A DNA stretch of 64,000 nucleotides, from the NCBI RefSeq assembly GCF_015352425.1, contig NZ_JADKNH010000014.1:62001-126000 (forward strand). The letters run 5' to 3'. Source of the stretch: Fusibacter ferrireducens. GTDB lineage: Bacteria > Bacillota > Clostridia > Peptostreptococcales > Acidaminobacteraceae. Positions 23,831-32,403 of this stretch are shown here, piece after piece (position 1 is the stretch's first letter; each line of letters starts with the position of its first letter). Under the pieces are notes generated by a model. It was not told the DNA's origin. It searched no databases and saw nothing but the letters and a program-made list of their open reading frames with translations. The translations under genes were made by a program, and so were the position numbers.

Positions 23831-24730
23831 ATGAATTTAAATGCGCTTGAATATTTCAGAGACGTTGTGGAGACAAAGAGCATATCAAAAGTAGCTGCTA
23901 ATCGTCATATTTCACAATCGGCACTAAGTCAAAACATTCAAAAATTAGAAGATGAGATGGGGTATCAATTACTGGAAAGGAGTAATAAGGGGGTACTTCC
24001 AACTGAGGCAGGACGGATTTTATTTAAATATTCGGGAACGATGTTGAGAATTCACGATAAGCTTAAAGAAGAGCTTGTTCAATTGGAAAATAGTTTTGAA
24101 AATATCAAAATCAATGGTTATCTATCCATGGTGAATTATTCATTACCTTGTGTAATCTATAAAGTTAAAAAGGCATTTCCAAAATATAATTTTGAGATGC
24201 ACTCCAAATCGAATATGGAATCCATCAATGACTTGATCAATGAATTAACGGATTTAAGTTTTGTCACGGAAGAACCTTGTGATGATCGCTTAGAATATAG
24301 CAAGATAGGCAAAGAACGTATTGTTTTAGTGGCAAACGCCAGCTCTAGAATTCCAGATATGATTGATGTAAACGAGCTTGTAGACCATGAAATGGTGTTA
24401 TTAGATGATGAGGCGCTTACGATTTCATCATTTTTGAAACATAAATTGAAACCCTTGGGTTTGCATATGGACCAAATTCCAATTATGTTCAAAGTGGACT
24501 CAATACCAGCCGCTAAATCTTCTATCAACAACAACTTGGGAATTTGTTTTTTACCTTACATGTCTGTTAAAAAAGAACTCTACGAAAAGAAATTTAAAAT
24601 CGTAGAAGTTCAGAATTTTGATTTGGATTATGATATTTATCTGGTGACTCGACGCAAATGCAATCGAGAAAAAGCGGTTACGGAGATTTATCACTATTTC
24701 ATAGATCATGGCGCTAAAGAATTTTGTTAA
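23831..24730 (+). CDS. LysR-family regulator of the sulfur cluster
   Basis: A complete LysR protein (about 299 residues) with an N-terminal HTH (MNLNALEYFRDVVETKSISK, ISQSALSQNIQKLEDEMG) and an effector domain. ATG 23831 has GAGGTG upstream, better than the ATG at 23816. It is divergent from yedE with a 167-base shared promoter region, the usual setting for control of the neighbouring operon. The ligand is unknown. Confidence 0.88.
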   Translation: MNLNALEYFRDVVETKSISKVAANRHISQSALSQNIQKLEDEMGYQLLERSNKGVLPTEAGRILFKYSGTMLRIHDKLKEELVQLENSFENIKINGYLSMVNYSLPCVIYKVKKAFPKYNFEMHSKSNMESINDLINELTDLSFVTEEPCDDRLEYSKIGKERIVLVANASSRIPDMIDVNELVDHEMVLLDDEALTISSFLKHKLKPLGLHMDQIPIMFKVDSIPAAKSSINNNLGICFLPYMSVKKELYEKKFKIVEVQNFDLDYDIYLVTRRKCNREKAVTEIYHYFIDHGAKEFC

Positions 24731-24915
24731 GTTGTTAAGGCGTCAGTATCCAGAAGAAAGATCGTATCAAGATATTCGCACTGAGACGATGAGTAGGGCG
24801 TTAATGAATAGGACGCTATTATATATGAACATGTAACAATGCATAAATAGGACATAATGCACAGCTAGGGCATAATGCGCCTGTTTGGATATGTCGCGTA
24901 AGCGTATGAATCGCT

Positions 24916-25134
24916 TTATACCTTGGTTATGGTTATTTCCCAAACCCCATTGAGCACTTCTTCGATTTCATAGATCAAAGTGCTCTTTTTTAAAGTTTCT
25001 TTGATAGATTCTATAACACAACTGTGATCCACAACCATTTGAAAAGATTCCCCTTGATTGAGGTGTTCTATTTCATTTTTCATTTTGAGAATGGGTACAG
25101 GGCAGATATCGCCAAAACAATCCAGTTTGTTCAT
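24916..25134 (-). CDS. TusA-family sulfur carrier, copy 3 (diverged)
   Basis: 72 residues with CFGDICPVPILKMKNEI and MVVDHSCVIESIKE, so both the CPxP Cys and the DHSC Cys are kept, but overall it is clearly different from the two copies at 22.2-22.8 kb. It has AAAGGAG before the ATG. It lies alone beyond the LysR gene, on the opposite strand. Possibly a carrier for another acceptor in the same relay. Confidence 0.87.
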   Translation of the reverse strand: MNKLDCFGDICPVPILKMKNEIEHLNQGESFQMVVDHSCVIESIKETLKKSTLIYEIEEVLNGVWEITITKV

Positions 25135-25255
25135 GTGGCATCTCCTTTTTTATGTGGTATTTTATTTTTTAGTGATACGTTCAGTTTATCAGATAATGCA
25201 GGGGGCTTCAATTATAACCATAGCGATAACAGTTACATTTTGGGAGGCGTTTAGT

Positions 25256-26038
25256 TTGAATTTTTCAGTGGTTGTGCCTGTTTTTAACAGCGAAAATACA
25301 ATTGAACTCATGGTGAAAAAAATTTTATGTTTCTTTTCAGAGCATGAGATGAGCTGTGAAATTATACTGGTGGACGATTGCAGTCACGATCAGAGTTGGC
25401 AGATCATCGAGAAGGTTTCTAAAATGCATAAAGAGATCAAGGGCATCCGACTGAATTCAAACAGTGGACAGCAGATGGCGATTTATCAAGGACTTCATTA
25501 TTGCGAGGGAGACTATGCCATAACCATAGACGATGACGGACAGCACGATATTGAAGATTTGATCCAATTTATGCCTTTGATAAGCCAAAATTATGATCTC
25601 ATCTTTGGTATATACAAATCTTATAATGATCCTTCATATCGAAAAAGAGGTTCAGGCTACATCGGGCGCTTTTTTAAATGGCGCTTTAAAAATCTTAAGG
25701 GCATGAGGGTGAGCAGTTTTAGAGTGGTTGAAAAATCGCTTTATCAGTGCATATTAAATAAAAAGAAAAAGTTCGTGTATATCAGTGCAGAGCTCTTACC
25801 TTATGCTCAAAAAGTGGGTAACGTTGCCGTTACAAGGCATATGCGACTAGAGGGAAAATCGGGTTATACTCTGGGGAAATTATTAAAACTGGGACTAAAT
25901 TTATATTTTTTCTACGGCGTACCCCATATATTTAATGAAATGAATCAAGGGAAGGCATATGATGAAACGGTTGTTAATGGTTGGTGCGGGGAGTTGTCAA
26001 ATCAACGGCATCCTCAAAATGAAGGCAATGGGTTATGA
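25256..26038 (+). CDS. Family 2 glycosyltransferase (DPM/ArnC-like)
   Basis: A GT-A fold enzyme using a nucleotide sugar, probably on a lipid carrier at the membrane. Seen: SVVVPVFNSENTIE, ILVDDCSHDQSW, the DxD-like ITIDDDGQHD and the family signature SSFRVVEKSLY. No C-terminal membrane pair is evident. TTG 25256 is chosen because GGGAGG is 8 bases upstream; upstream codons overlap the tusA promoter. The last 80 bases overlap the ATP-grasp gene in another frame. Confidence 0.85.
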   Translation: MNFSVVVPVFNSENTIELMVKKILCFFSEHEMSCEIILVDDCSHDQSWQIIEKVSKMHKEIKGIRLNSNSGQQMAIYQGLHYCEGDYAITIDDDGQHDIEDLIQFMPLISQNYDLIFGIYKSYNDPSYRKRGSGYIGRFFKWRFKNLKGMRVSSFRVVEKSLYQCILNKKKKFVYISAELLPYAQKVGNVAVTRHMRLEGKSGYTLGKLLKLGLNLYFFYGVPHIFNEMNQGKAYDETVVNGWCGELSNQRHPQNEGNGL

Positions 26039-27218
26039 AACGGTGGTTGCAGACTACTTAGAAACCTCAAAGGGTAAAAAAATTGCAGATATTGCAGTGC
26101 TTGCAGATGCGTTTAAAACTTCTGAAATCTTGGCGTGTGCCATAGATCAGAAGGTTCAAGGGATTTTAACCGTTGGGACGGATCAACCCGTTTATGTGGT
26201 GACAAAAGTCTGTGAACAGTTGAATCTACCGACTTTTATCAGTTCTGAAACCGCTCTATGGGTCACGGATAAAAAGCATATGAAGCAACGGTTTCGGGCT
26301 TTTAATATTCCCACAGTGCCCTTTGCCATTATTTCAGAGCAATTTGATGCAAGTGAACTTGAACATTTAAACCCTCCCTATGTGGTTAAGCCGCTGGATT
26401 CTCAGGGGCAACGCGGCATCTATAAGCTGAATGCCATAAGTGAAATTCGCGAGCAATTTGATAAAGTCCTCAGCTATTCGAGACAAGATGAAATTTTGGT
26501 GGAGTCTTATTATGAAAATAAAGAACTGACTGTAAGTGGCTGGGTTGTAGATGGCGTGACTAAAATATTCACCATTACGGACCGAGTGACGTTTTCGCCT
26601 GATGCACATATTGGCGTCTGTATCGCACATGAATATCCTTCAATCCATTTAGAAAAATATGAAAGGGAGATCGTTGAGATCACAGAACGCATTTGTAAGG
26701 CTTTTAATATTTATGAAGGGCCAATTTACTTTCAATACTTAGTGGGGAATCGAGGCGTTATGGTCAATGAAATTGCATGCAGGCTAGGGGGCGCTTATGA
26801 AGATGTGACGATTCCTCTGGTCACGGGGATTGATGTGCTGGACCTCGCCATAGAAGGTTGTCACAATGCAGATTATGATAAAAGCGCAGTAAAGGCGCAT
26901 GCATACAAGGTGAATGCACCACTGTTTAGCACACAGCTCTTTTTTTGCAATGCGGGGAAGATCAGCCAAATGATACCTGTAGAAGACTTGATGAAATGTG
27001 ATTTTATCTATCAAGCGGGCTATAATTTTAAGGTGGGAGACATCATCTCACCTATTGAAAATGCATCACAACGTGCAGGGTATATGATCATCACTGGAGA
27101 GGATGAAGCGACGTTATCCGAAAATATTGAAAGGGCCTATGATCGGCTTGAAATTATGAATGAACAGGGTGAAAACCTTGTGATAAGAGGAAAAAGATTT
27201 TATAGGGATCAGATGTGA
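25959..27218 (+). CDS. ATP-grasp family ligase
   Basis: A 419-residue carbamoyl-phosphate-synthetase-like ATP-grasp protein. N-terminal domain: MVGAGSCQINGILKMKAMG. ATP-binding: PPYVVKPLDSQGQRGIYKL and DEILVESYYENKE. Metal-binding: VMVNEIACRLGGAYED. Such enzymes join a carboxylate to an amine. It overlaps the GT2 gene by 80 bases, so the two are likely co-expressed and may decorate an envelope glycan. The substrate is not readable. Confidence 0.85.
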   Translation: MMKRLLMVGAGSCQINGILKMKAMGYETVVADYLETSKGKKIADIAVLADAFKTSEILACAIDQKVQGILTVGTDQPVYVVTKVCEQLNLPTFISSETALWVTDKKHMKQRFRAFNIPTVPFAIISEQFDASELEHLNPPYVVKPLDSQGQRGIYKLNAISEIREQFDKVLSYSRQDEILVESYYENKELTVSGWVVDGVTKIFTITDRVTFSPDAHIGVCIAHEYPSIHLEKYEREIVEITERICKAFNIYEGPIYFQYLVGNRGVMVNEIACRLGGAYEDVTIPLVTGIDVLDLAIEGCHNADYDKSAVKAHAYKVNAPLFSTQLFFCNAGKISQMIPVEDLMKCDFIYQAGYNFKVGDIISPIENASQRAGYMIITGEDEATLSENIERAYDRLEIMNEQGENLVIRGKRFYRDQM

Positions 27219-27259
27219 ACACAGTGGATTAGGAAAGAGTAGAGGGCAGCTCATGCTTG

Positions 27260-27310
27260 ACAAAAATATACCGCTTCTGCTTATGGCAGAATGCGGTATA
27301 TTTTTGTTTG
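27260..27310. terminator. Bidirectional terminator overlapping the end of the minus-strand glycosyltransferase gene
   Basis: ACAAAAATATACCGC pairs with GCGGTATATTTTTGT, with an inner CTGC/GCAG stem. It ends the ATP-grasp transcript and overlaps the last ~10 codons of the convergent gene. Confidence 0.8.
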
Positions 27311-29101
27311 CCAAGGATAAGTCCCTGCATACTTTGAAATTCTCATGGCGTAAAGCGGATTATCAATTTCGGCCACGAGCTCAGTGTGAGTTGAAAGATA
27401 GGTCTTGAGTTCATCCCAATACGTCATATTGTCATAGAGAAAATCCCACTTGGGCGAACAGCTGGCGATATAGTCCATCTCATCATGGATTATGATATAG
27501 TCTATATGTCTTTCTCTTATATAATCTTGTAGAGTAAGATGATTCACTTCTAAATAGGCGAGGTTTCTGATGTCGTAAAATCGATTTGGATTGAATCCCT
27601 CCATCACGTTGATATTGCCTAATATAGTGGCCTCTTTTGGGATAGCGGCGGTGATCTTTGCCTGCGTACGCTCATAACTTTCAGCATAGGGAAATCTCAT
27701 GGCGTACTCTTTTAGGTCACTCTGTAGATTAAGCAGTGCAAAGAGTATGAGGACTACACTAACCCATTTTGTAAAATATAATTTTGGCAGTAAATTCAGC
27801 ACCATTAAGACGAGAAAAGGCAGTAAAAACACCACTGAAGTCTGATTATTACGCCCTATGATGAATATGCCCAGTAGGATGCTCATAAGCGCTATATAAG
27901 GTTCAAAGCGAAGCTGAGAGAATAGGAGACTCTTTTCAGAAGAACTACCCTTTTCAGAAGAACTGGAAAAACCAGTATGTTCAGTGTGTTTATTATGTTC
28001 AGTCCAGTTTGGATTTATAAACGGAAACGTTTTTTTTAAAAGCGCCACCAGTGGGATTGTTAAAATGAGGAATCCCAACGTTAAAAGTTCTATTTTGATG
28101 TTAAAAAGTTCATAAGTGCCGCCGATTTGCTTGTAAAGCTTGATCCAAAACCAGTAGTAATTTTGAAGGCGACTCATGGGAACCGCATCTACACCAAGGC
28201 TTGCGCCAAAACTCAAATAGCGTGTGAGGAAATCAGGTGCCATAAGGAATCCAAATCCCAAATAAGCGCTGAAGCCCATCACGAGAAAAAAAGTGAACTC
28301 AAAGAGGGCCTTTATAGGACGCCGTTTTTTATAGATTTGGTAGCAAAGCAGGGCAAAAATCATTAAGCCGATCAGAAAGCTATTGGGATGAATGCCAATG
28401 GCCAGCAGGACGATTAATGCCAGTAACCTTGGCTTTTTCAGAAGGATGCAAAGCCAATAACTGAGTAACATGCAGAGCATGATCAGTGCTTCTTGACGCC
28501 CAAAGTGCGCCGCATATAACCACTGAATATTCAGCATGAGCAATAATAAGCCCGTGATTGAATAAGGGGTTAGCTTTAATCTGGATAGGGATTCTAGTTT
28601 TAACTTTGACTTTGAACTTGACCTTGAACTTAATTTTGATTTTGATCTTGAATCTAACTGTGTTTCCAGATGTAGAATCTTATAAAAAATCAAGAGACTC
28701 AAAGTTGAAGCCACTAGCGAGAGCAGTCTTGCACTGAATAGAGTGTTGCCAAAGAGCCCCATAAACCCTATTTGCAAAAGGTTAAAAAGCCATCTAAAGG
28801 GGTGTGGCACTCTGGGATAGAGATCAAAGAAGGGTTCTGTGACCCCGAAATTTTTTTGATGCCACACTTCAAGTGAAAGCCCCTTTAACCAAGTCTCGTC
28901 GGAGTGAATCAGAGGAAACTGTGCCAGCGAAAAAAGGTTAATTATAAAGAATAAAAGGATTAAGCCATAAGCGATATATCGCTCAGAATCCATTGACAAA
29001 GATGGCATTAGAGGCTGATTGGACTCTCCGTTAAGCATACGATTTTTATGATGTTTCAAGGGTTTTGAACCCTGAATTTTTCTGAGGGAAAATAGGCTCA
29101 T
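27281..29101 (-). CDS. Polytopic membrane glycosyltransferase (PMT/ArnT-like, GT39/GT83 type)
   Basis: A 606-residue membrane protein with about 11-12 hydrophobic segments. The first extracytoplasmic loop reads FPLIHSDETWLKGLSLEVWH, with the acidic pair typical of lipid-linked-sugar transferases, and the soluble C terminus lies outside. AAGAAGG precedes the ATG. Two low-complexity inserts stand out: Ser-x repeats around residues 147-170, and a Ser/Glu/Lys repeat around residues 375-395. It may transfer the sugar made by its GT2/ATP-grasp/aminotransferase neighbours. Confidence 0.8.
   Translation of the reverse strand: MSLFSLRKIQGSKPLKHHKNRMLNGESNQPLMPSLSMDSERYIAYGLILLFFIINLFSLAQFPLIHSDETWLKGLSLEVWHQKNFGVTEPFFDLYPRVPHPFRWLFNLLQIGFMGLFGNTLFSARLLSLVASTLSLLIFYKILHLETQLDSRSKSKLSSRSSSKSKLKLESLSRLKLTPYSITGLLLLMLNIQWLYAAHFGRQEALIMLCMLLSYWLCILLKKPRLLALIVLLAIGIHPNSFLIGLMIFALLCYQIYKKRRPIKALFEFTFFLVMGFSAYLGFGFLMAPDFLTRYLSFGASLGVDAVPMSRLQNYYWFWIKLYKQIGGTYELFNIKIELLTLGFLILTIPLVALLKKTFPFINPNWTEHNKHTEHTGFSSSSEKGSSSEKSLLFSQLRFEPYIALMSILLGIFIIGRNNQTSVVFLLPFLVLMVLNLLPKLYFTKWVSVVLILFALLNLQSDLKEYAMRFPYAESYERTQAKITAAIPKEATILGNINVMEGFNPNRFYDIRNLAYLEVNHLTLQDYIRERHIDYIIIHDEMDYIASCSPKWDFLYDNMTYWDELKTYLSTHTELVAEIDNPLYAMRISKYAGTYPWQTKIYRILP
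28599..28658. repeat. Ten imperfect hexanucleotide repeats inside the membrane glycosyltransferase gene
   Basis: The plus strand reads a period-6 series of the form YTTGAN (tttgac, tttgaa, cttgac, cttgaa, tttgat...). On the coding strand each unit is TCA plus a Lys/Arg/Ser codon, giving Ser-x dipeptides in a loop between membrane segments. Confidence 0.85.
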
Positions 29102-29259
29102 ACAATACCTTCTTTAATTGGAATGTGTTGTTTTCATATTTATCATACTTAAAATTGATCGCAATGTATAGTCCTGTCATCAAGTGTGTTAAATTTCTAT
29201 CATGGCAATATAAAATGTTGCATAAGGAAATGTGATGACCAAATTAGAAATTATTATCA

Positions 29260-29293
29260 TATAATGAGTATGAGAAATGTGATTTTATCACAT
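29260..29293 (+). promoter_or_regulatory. -10 element and operator-like dyad before the rhodanese genes
   Basis: TATAAT at 29260-29265 (no clear -35) is followed by the perfect dyad ATGTGAT-TTT-ATCACAT (29277-29293), which would overlap the start of transcription. The TGTGA/TCACA halves resemble CRP/FNR-family sites but with 5 rather than 6 central bases. A repressor site is the simplest reading. Confidence 0.5.
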
Positions 29294-29357
29294 GAATTGT
29301 TTACAATTTAACAATGTACTCCAAAGCAATCTCACAAATTCGTTTATGGAGGTTTAT

Positions 29358-30263
29358 ATGACGAAAAAGAAATGGGCAGTCCTCCTGATTGTAACACTAC
29401 TTCTGATGACTTTTAGTGTGACAGGATGTGCGCCGGATACCACGTATTCAGGGACGCTGAATGTTGTGGAGGCCAGCAAAGTAGGCACTGCTTATCTGGA
29501 AAATCCAGAGGTAATTGTCATTGATGCAAGAGGCCAGGAGGCTTATGACAAAGGGCATCTCAAAGGCGCAGTTTGTCTAGCGCCATCAGAGCTTGTCAAT
29601 GAGCAATCTATGTTAATTGATCAGGCAAGCTTTGAAAAAGTAGTAGGTGGAAAAGGCATTTCAGCTGATAAGACGATTTATGTTTACGATGATAATGCAG
29701 GTGTAAGTTCAAGCCGCATACTGTGGTCCTTTAAGGTCTATGGTCATGATCAGATTATGATTGTCAATGGCGGTGCCAGCGCATTGGTTAAGGCGGGACT
29801 TGAAATCACCAAAGAGGAGCCTGCTCTCGAGTCTGTTACTTATACTGCGAAAAAAGCAGATGAGTCCCTAATTGCATCATATGATGAAGTAGAGCAGCAA
29901 GTAGAAAATCCTAGTGACACTGTGAAAATAGTGGATGTCAGGTCAATTGCAGAATATGAAGCGGGTTATATACAAGGCGCGATGCTCTATCCGCATACAA
30001 AGAATCTCTATAGTGATGGAACCTTTATGTCCAGTAGAGATATCAAGTTGTTTTATCAAGATTTAGGGCTAAAAAAAGAAGATACCATTATACTCTACTG
30101 CAAATCATCTTTTAGAGCAACACAGACGTTTGCCCTTCTACAGGAAGCGGGTTTTACAAATGTCAAAGTCTATGATGGTGCTTGGATTGAATGGTCATCT
30201 AAAACAGATGTGACAGTTCCAGTGGAAAATACTGCACCGATCACAACTCAAGAAGGTTCATAA
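29358..30263 (+). CDS. Exported two-domain rhodanese (thiosulfate-sulfurtransferase-like) lipoprotein
   Basis: About 301 residues. A lipoprotein signal (LLMTFSVTGCA, Cys at about 25) is followed by two rhodanese domains. The first (VIVIDARGQEAYDKGHLKGA) has Asp in YDDNAGVSSS where the catalytic Cys should be. The second (VKIVDVRSIAEYEAGYIQGA) keeps Cys248 in YCKSSFRATQ. This inactive-plus-active pairing is the classical TST layout. ATG 29358 has GGAGG upstream. It would handle sulfane sulfur on the outer face of the membrane. Confidence 0.9.
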   Translation: MTKKKWAVLLIVTLLLMTFSVTGCAPDTTYSGTLNVVEASKVGTAYLENPEVIVIDARGQEAYDKGHLKGAVCLAPSELVNEQSMLIDQASFEKVVGGKGISADKTIYVYDDNAGVSSSRILWSFKVYGHDQIMIVNGGASALVKAGLEITKEEPALESVTYTAKKADESLIASYDEVEQQVENPSDTVKIVDVRSIAEYEAGYIQGAMLYPHTKNLYSDGTFMSSRDIKLFYQDLGLKKEDTIILYCKSSFRATQTFALLQEAGFTNVKVYDGAWIEWSSKTDVTVPVENTAPITTQEGS

Positions 30264-30322
30264 AGCGTGTTTTACCATGAATCATTCGCTTTGAGTAGGC
30301 ATGTTTAATTTGGGAGGATATT

Positions 30323-32134
30323 ATGAATAAAAAAGTGTTGGCAATTTTACTGACATTGATGTTGATTATTTCAGCAACAGCATGTGGCAAATCTGAAGAA
30401 GCACCGGCAACTATGGAAGTACCAGATTCATCAGCTCCAGCGGCATCTGAAGAGAGCCCTGCGCCGGCGGAGGCTACAACTCCAGCACCAACAGAATCGG
30501 CTGATGCAAGCACGGCTGACGAAGCAATAGCGGCGTATTTTGAAAATATGCCAGATCATATTTACAAAATTAAACAAGACGAGTTTGTTGGCAAAGTCGT
30601 TGCAGATGAAGCCATGACAATTTTGGATATTAGAGGTGCAGATGACTACAATAAAGGACATATCAAAGGTGCTGTTAATTTACCTTGGGGTCCTGCAATT
30701 GCAGAAGGCTTAAACAGTATCCCAAATGATAAACCTGTCTTCGTGTATTGCTATACAGGACAAACTGCTGGTCAAGCAGTGATGACGCTTAATTATGCTG
30801 GATTTGATGCAAGAAGTGTCAATTTGGGCTGGAATTTAGGTATTTCTAAGGTGGAAGGTGTTGATGCAGTAACTGTAACTGACGCTGCAACCCTTACAAG
30901 TGGCACTACTGAAATCAATGCGGATGTTCAAACTGCTTTAACGGCTTACTATGATGGCTTAAGTGCAGTGGCAGATTCCAAATATAAAAATTATAAAGTT
31001 TCTGAAGATAACTTAAAAGCAATGGTAGATGCAGCGGATGACAGTATTTACATCTTATCTGTGAGAGGCGCTAAAGACTATGCAATTGGGCATATAGCAG
31101 GCGCGAGCAATATACCTTTTGGAAAGGATATGGCCGCTTCATTCTCATCGTTACCTAAGGACAAAACAATTGTCGTTTATTGCTACACCGGTCAAACAGC
31201 AGGTCAAACCACAGCGGCACTTCGCCTGATGGGTTTTGATGCGGTTTCCTTGAATGGTGGCATGGGCATGGCGGCAAATGCACCAATGGGATGGGTAAAC
31301 AAAGGTTTCCCAGTATCAAGTGATGCAATCAGTAAAGTAGAACAGTTATACGCAGAAATGCCAGAGCATATCTACAAAATAGCTCAAGCGGAGTTTGTTG
31401 AAAAAGTAGCTGCAGATGAAGCTATGACCATTGTAGATATCAGAAGTGCAGATGACTATGCAAAAGGTCATATCAAAGGGGCAATTAACTTGCCTTGGGG
31501 AACTGCAATCAGTGAAAACTTGGCGAATATACCAAGTGATAAACCTGTCTTCGTGTATTGTTATACAGGACAAACAGCTGGTCAAGCGGTTGTGACTTTA
31601 AATGTGGCTGGATTTGATGCAAGAAGTGTCAACCTAGGTTGGAACTTGGGCATTTCTAAAGTGGATGGCGTAGACGCCGTGACAACAACAGAGGCAACAC
31701 CAGTAGGTGGTGCTGTTACCGAAATTGCCGCACCTATTCAAGCAGCAATTACAGCATACTATGAAGGCATGGTTGCTTTAAAAGAGACACCATACAAAAA
31801 CTACAAAGTATCTGAAGATGAACTTAAAGCAATGATAGATGCAAATGATGAAAGCATTTATATCTTATCGATTAGAAAAGCAGATGCTTTTGCAGAAGGT
31901 CATATTGAAGGTGCTAGCAATATTCCTTTTGGAAAAACAATGATCCCAGAATTTGCAAACTTACCAAAGGATAAAACCATTGTGGTTTACTGTTACACTG
32001 GACAAACGGCTGGTCAGGCTACAGCAGCGCTTCGTTTAATGGGCTATAAAGCCGTTTCATTAAATGGTGGCATGGGTATGGAATCCAATGCACCAATGGG
32101 ATGGGCAAACAAAGGATTCCCAGTAGTTCAATAA
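30323..32134 (+). CDS. Exported four-domain rhodanese lipoprotein
   Basis: 603 residues: lipoprotein signal (LMLIISATACGK), a Pro/Ala/Ser/Glu-rich linker (about 25-65), then four rhodanese domains. All four keep the same loop CYTGQTAGQ, with Cys at about 143, 287, 413 and 557. Domains 1 and 3 resemble each other and so do 2 and 4, with exactly 270 residues between equivalent cysteines, so a two-domain unit was duplicated in tandem. It follows the first rhodanese gene by 59 bases and is ended by the hairpin at 32297. A multivalent surface sulfurtransferase is the inferred role. Confidence 0.92.
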   Translation: MNKKVLAILLTLMLIISATACGKSEEAPATMEVPDSSAPAASEESPAPAEATTPAPTESADASTADEAIAAYFENMPDHIYKIKQDEFVGKVVADEAMTILDIRGADDYNKGHIKGAVNLPWGPAIAEGLNSIPNDKPVFVYCYTGQTAGQAVMTLNYAGFDARSVNLGWNLGISKVEGVDAVTVTDAATLTSGTTEINADVQTALTAYYDGLSAVADSKYKNYKVSEDNLKAMVDAADDSIYILSVRGAKDYAIGHIAGASNIPFGKDMAASFSSLPKDKTIVVYCYTGQTAGQTTAALRLMGFDAVSLNGGMGMAANAPMGWVNKGFPVSSDAISKVEQLYAEMPEHIYKIAQAEFVEKVAADEAMTIVDIRSADDYAKGHIKGAINLPWGTAISENLANIPSDKPVFVYCYTGQTAGQAVVTLNVAGFDARSVNLGWNLGISKVDGVDAVTTTEATPVGGAVTEIAAPIQAAITAYYEGMVALKETPYKNYKVSEDELKAMIDANDESIYILSIRKADAFAEGHIEGASNIPFGKTMIPEFANLPKDKTIVVYCYTGQTAGQATAALRLMGYKAVSLNGGMGMESNAPMGWANKGFPVVQ

Positions 32135-32296
32135 ATAAGAGCATCAAAAGTCAAAAAAACGAGTTAATCTCAAGCCTATGACATCGTTTAGGGCAATTAC
32201 ATGATACAGCATAGAAGCATGAGTTAATATGAAATGGACTTTGGATACTCTGACCTTAGATCAGTAATTTTATATTAAACGGATCACAATACCAAG

Positions 32297-32340
32297 GCGC
32301 TTTTTCATGATATAATGATGAAAAAGCGCTTTATTCTTTT
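32297..32340 (+). terminator. Rho-independent terminator after the rhodanese genes
   Basis: GCGCTTTTTCAT pairs with ATGAAAAAGCGC around a 9-base loop; TTTATTCTTTT follows. Confidence 0.85.
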
Positions 32341-32403
32341 ATGATGTATACTTCTATCTCCGTATTTTTTTATTTTAAAAAAGCAAAGAGGTGCATTAGA
32401 CCT

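Noticed and set aside
24731-24915. Recurring GGACATAATG / GGGCATAATG-like words between the LysR and third tusA genes
   Set aside because: Only two or three loose copies and no regular spacing; not enough for a repeat or CRISPR call.
25058-25255. Longer N terminus for the family 2 glycosyltransferase
   Set aside because: It overlaps the minus-strand tusA start and promoter and carries no GT2 similarity; TTG 25256 with GGGAGG is better.
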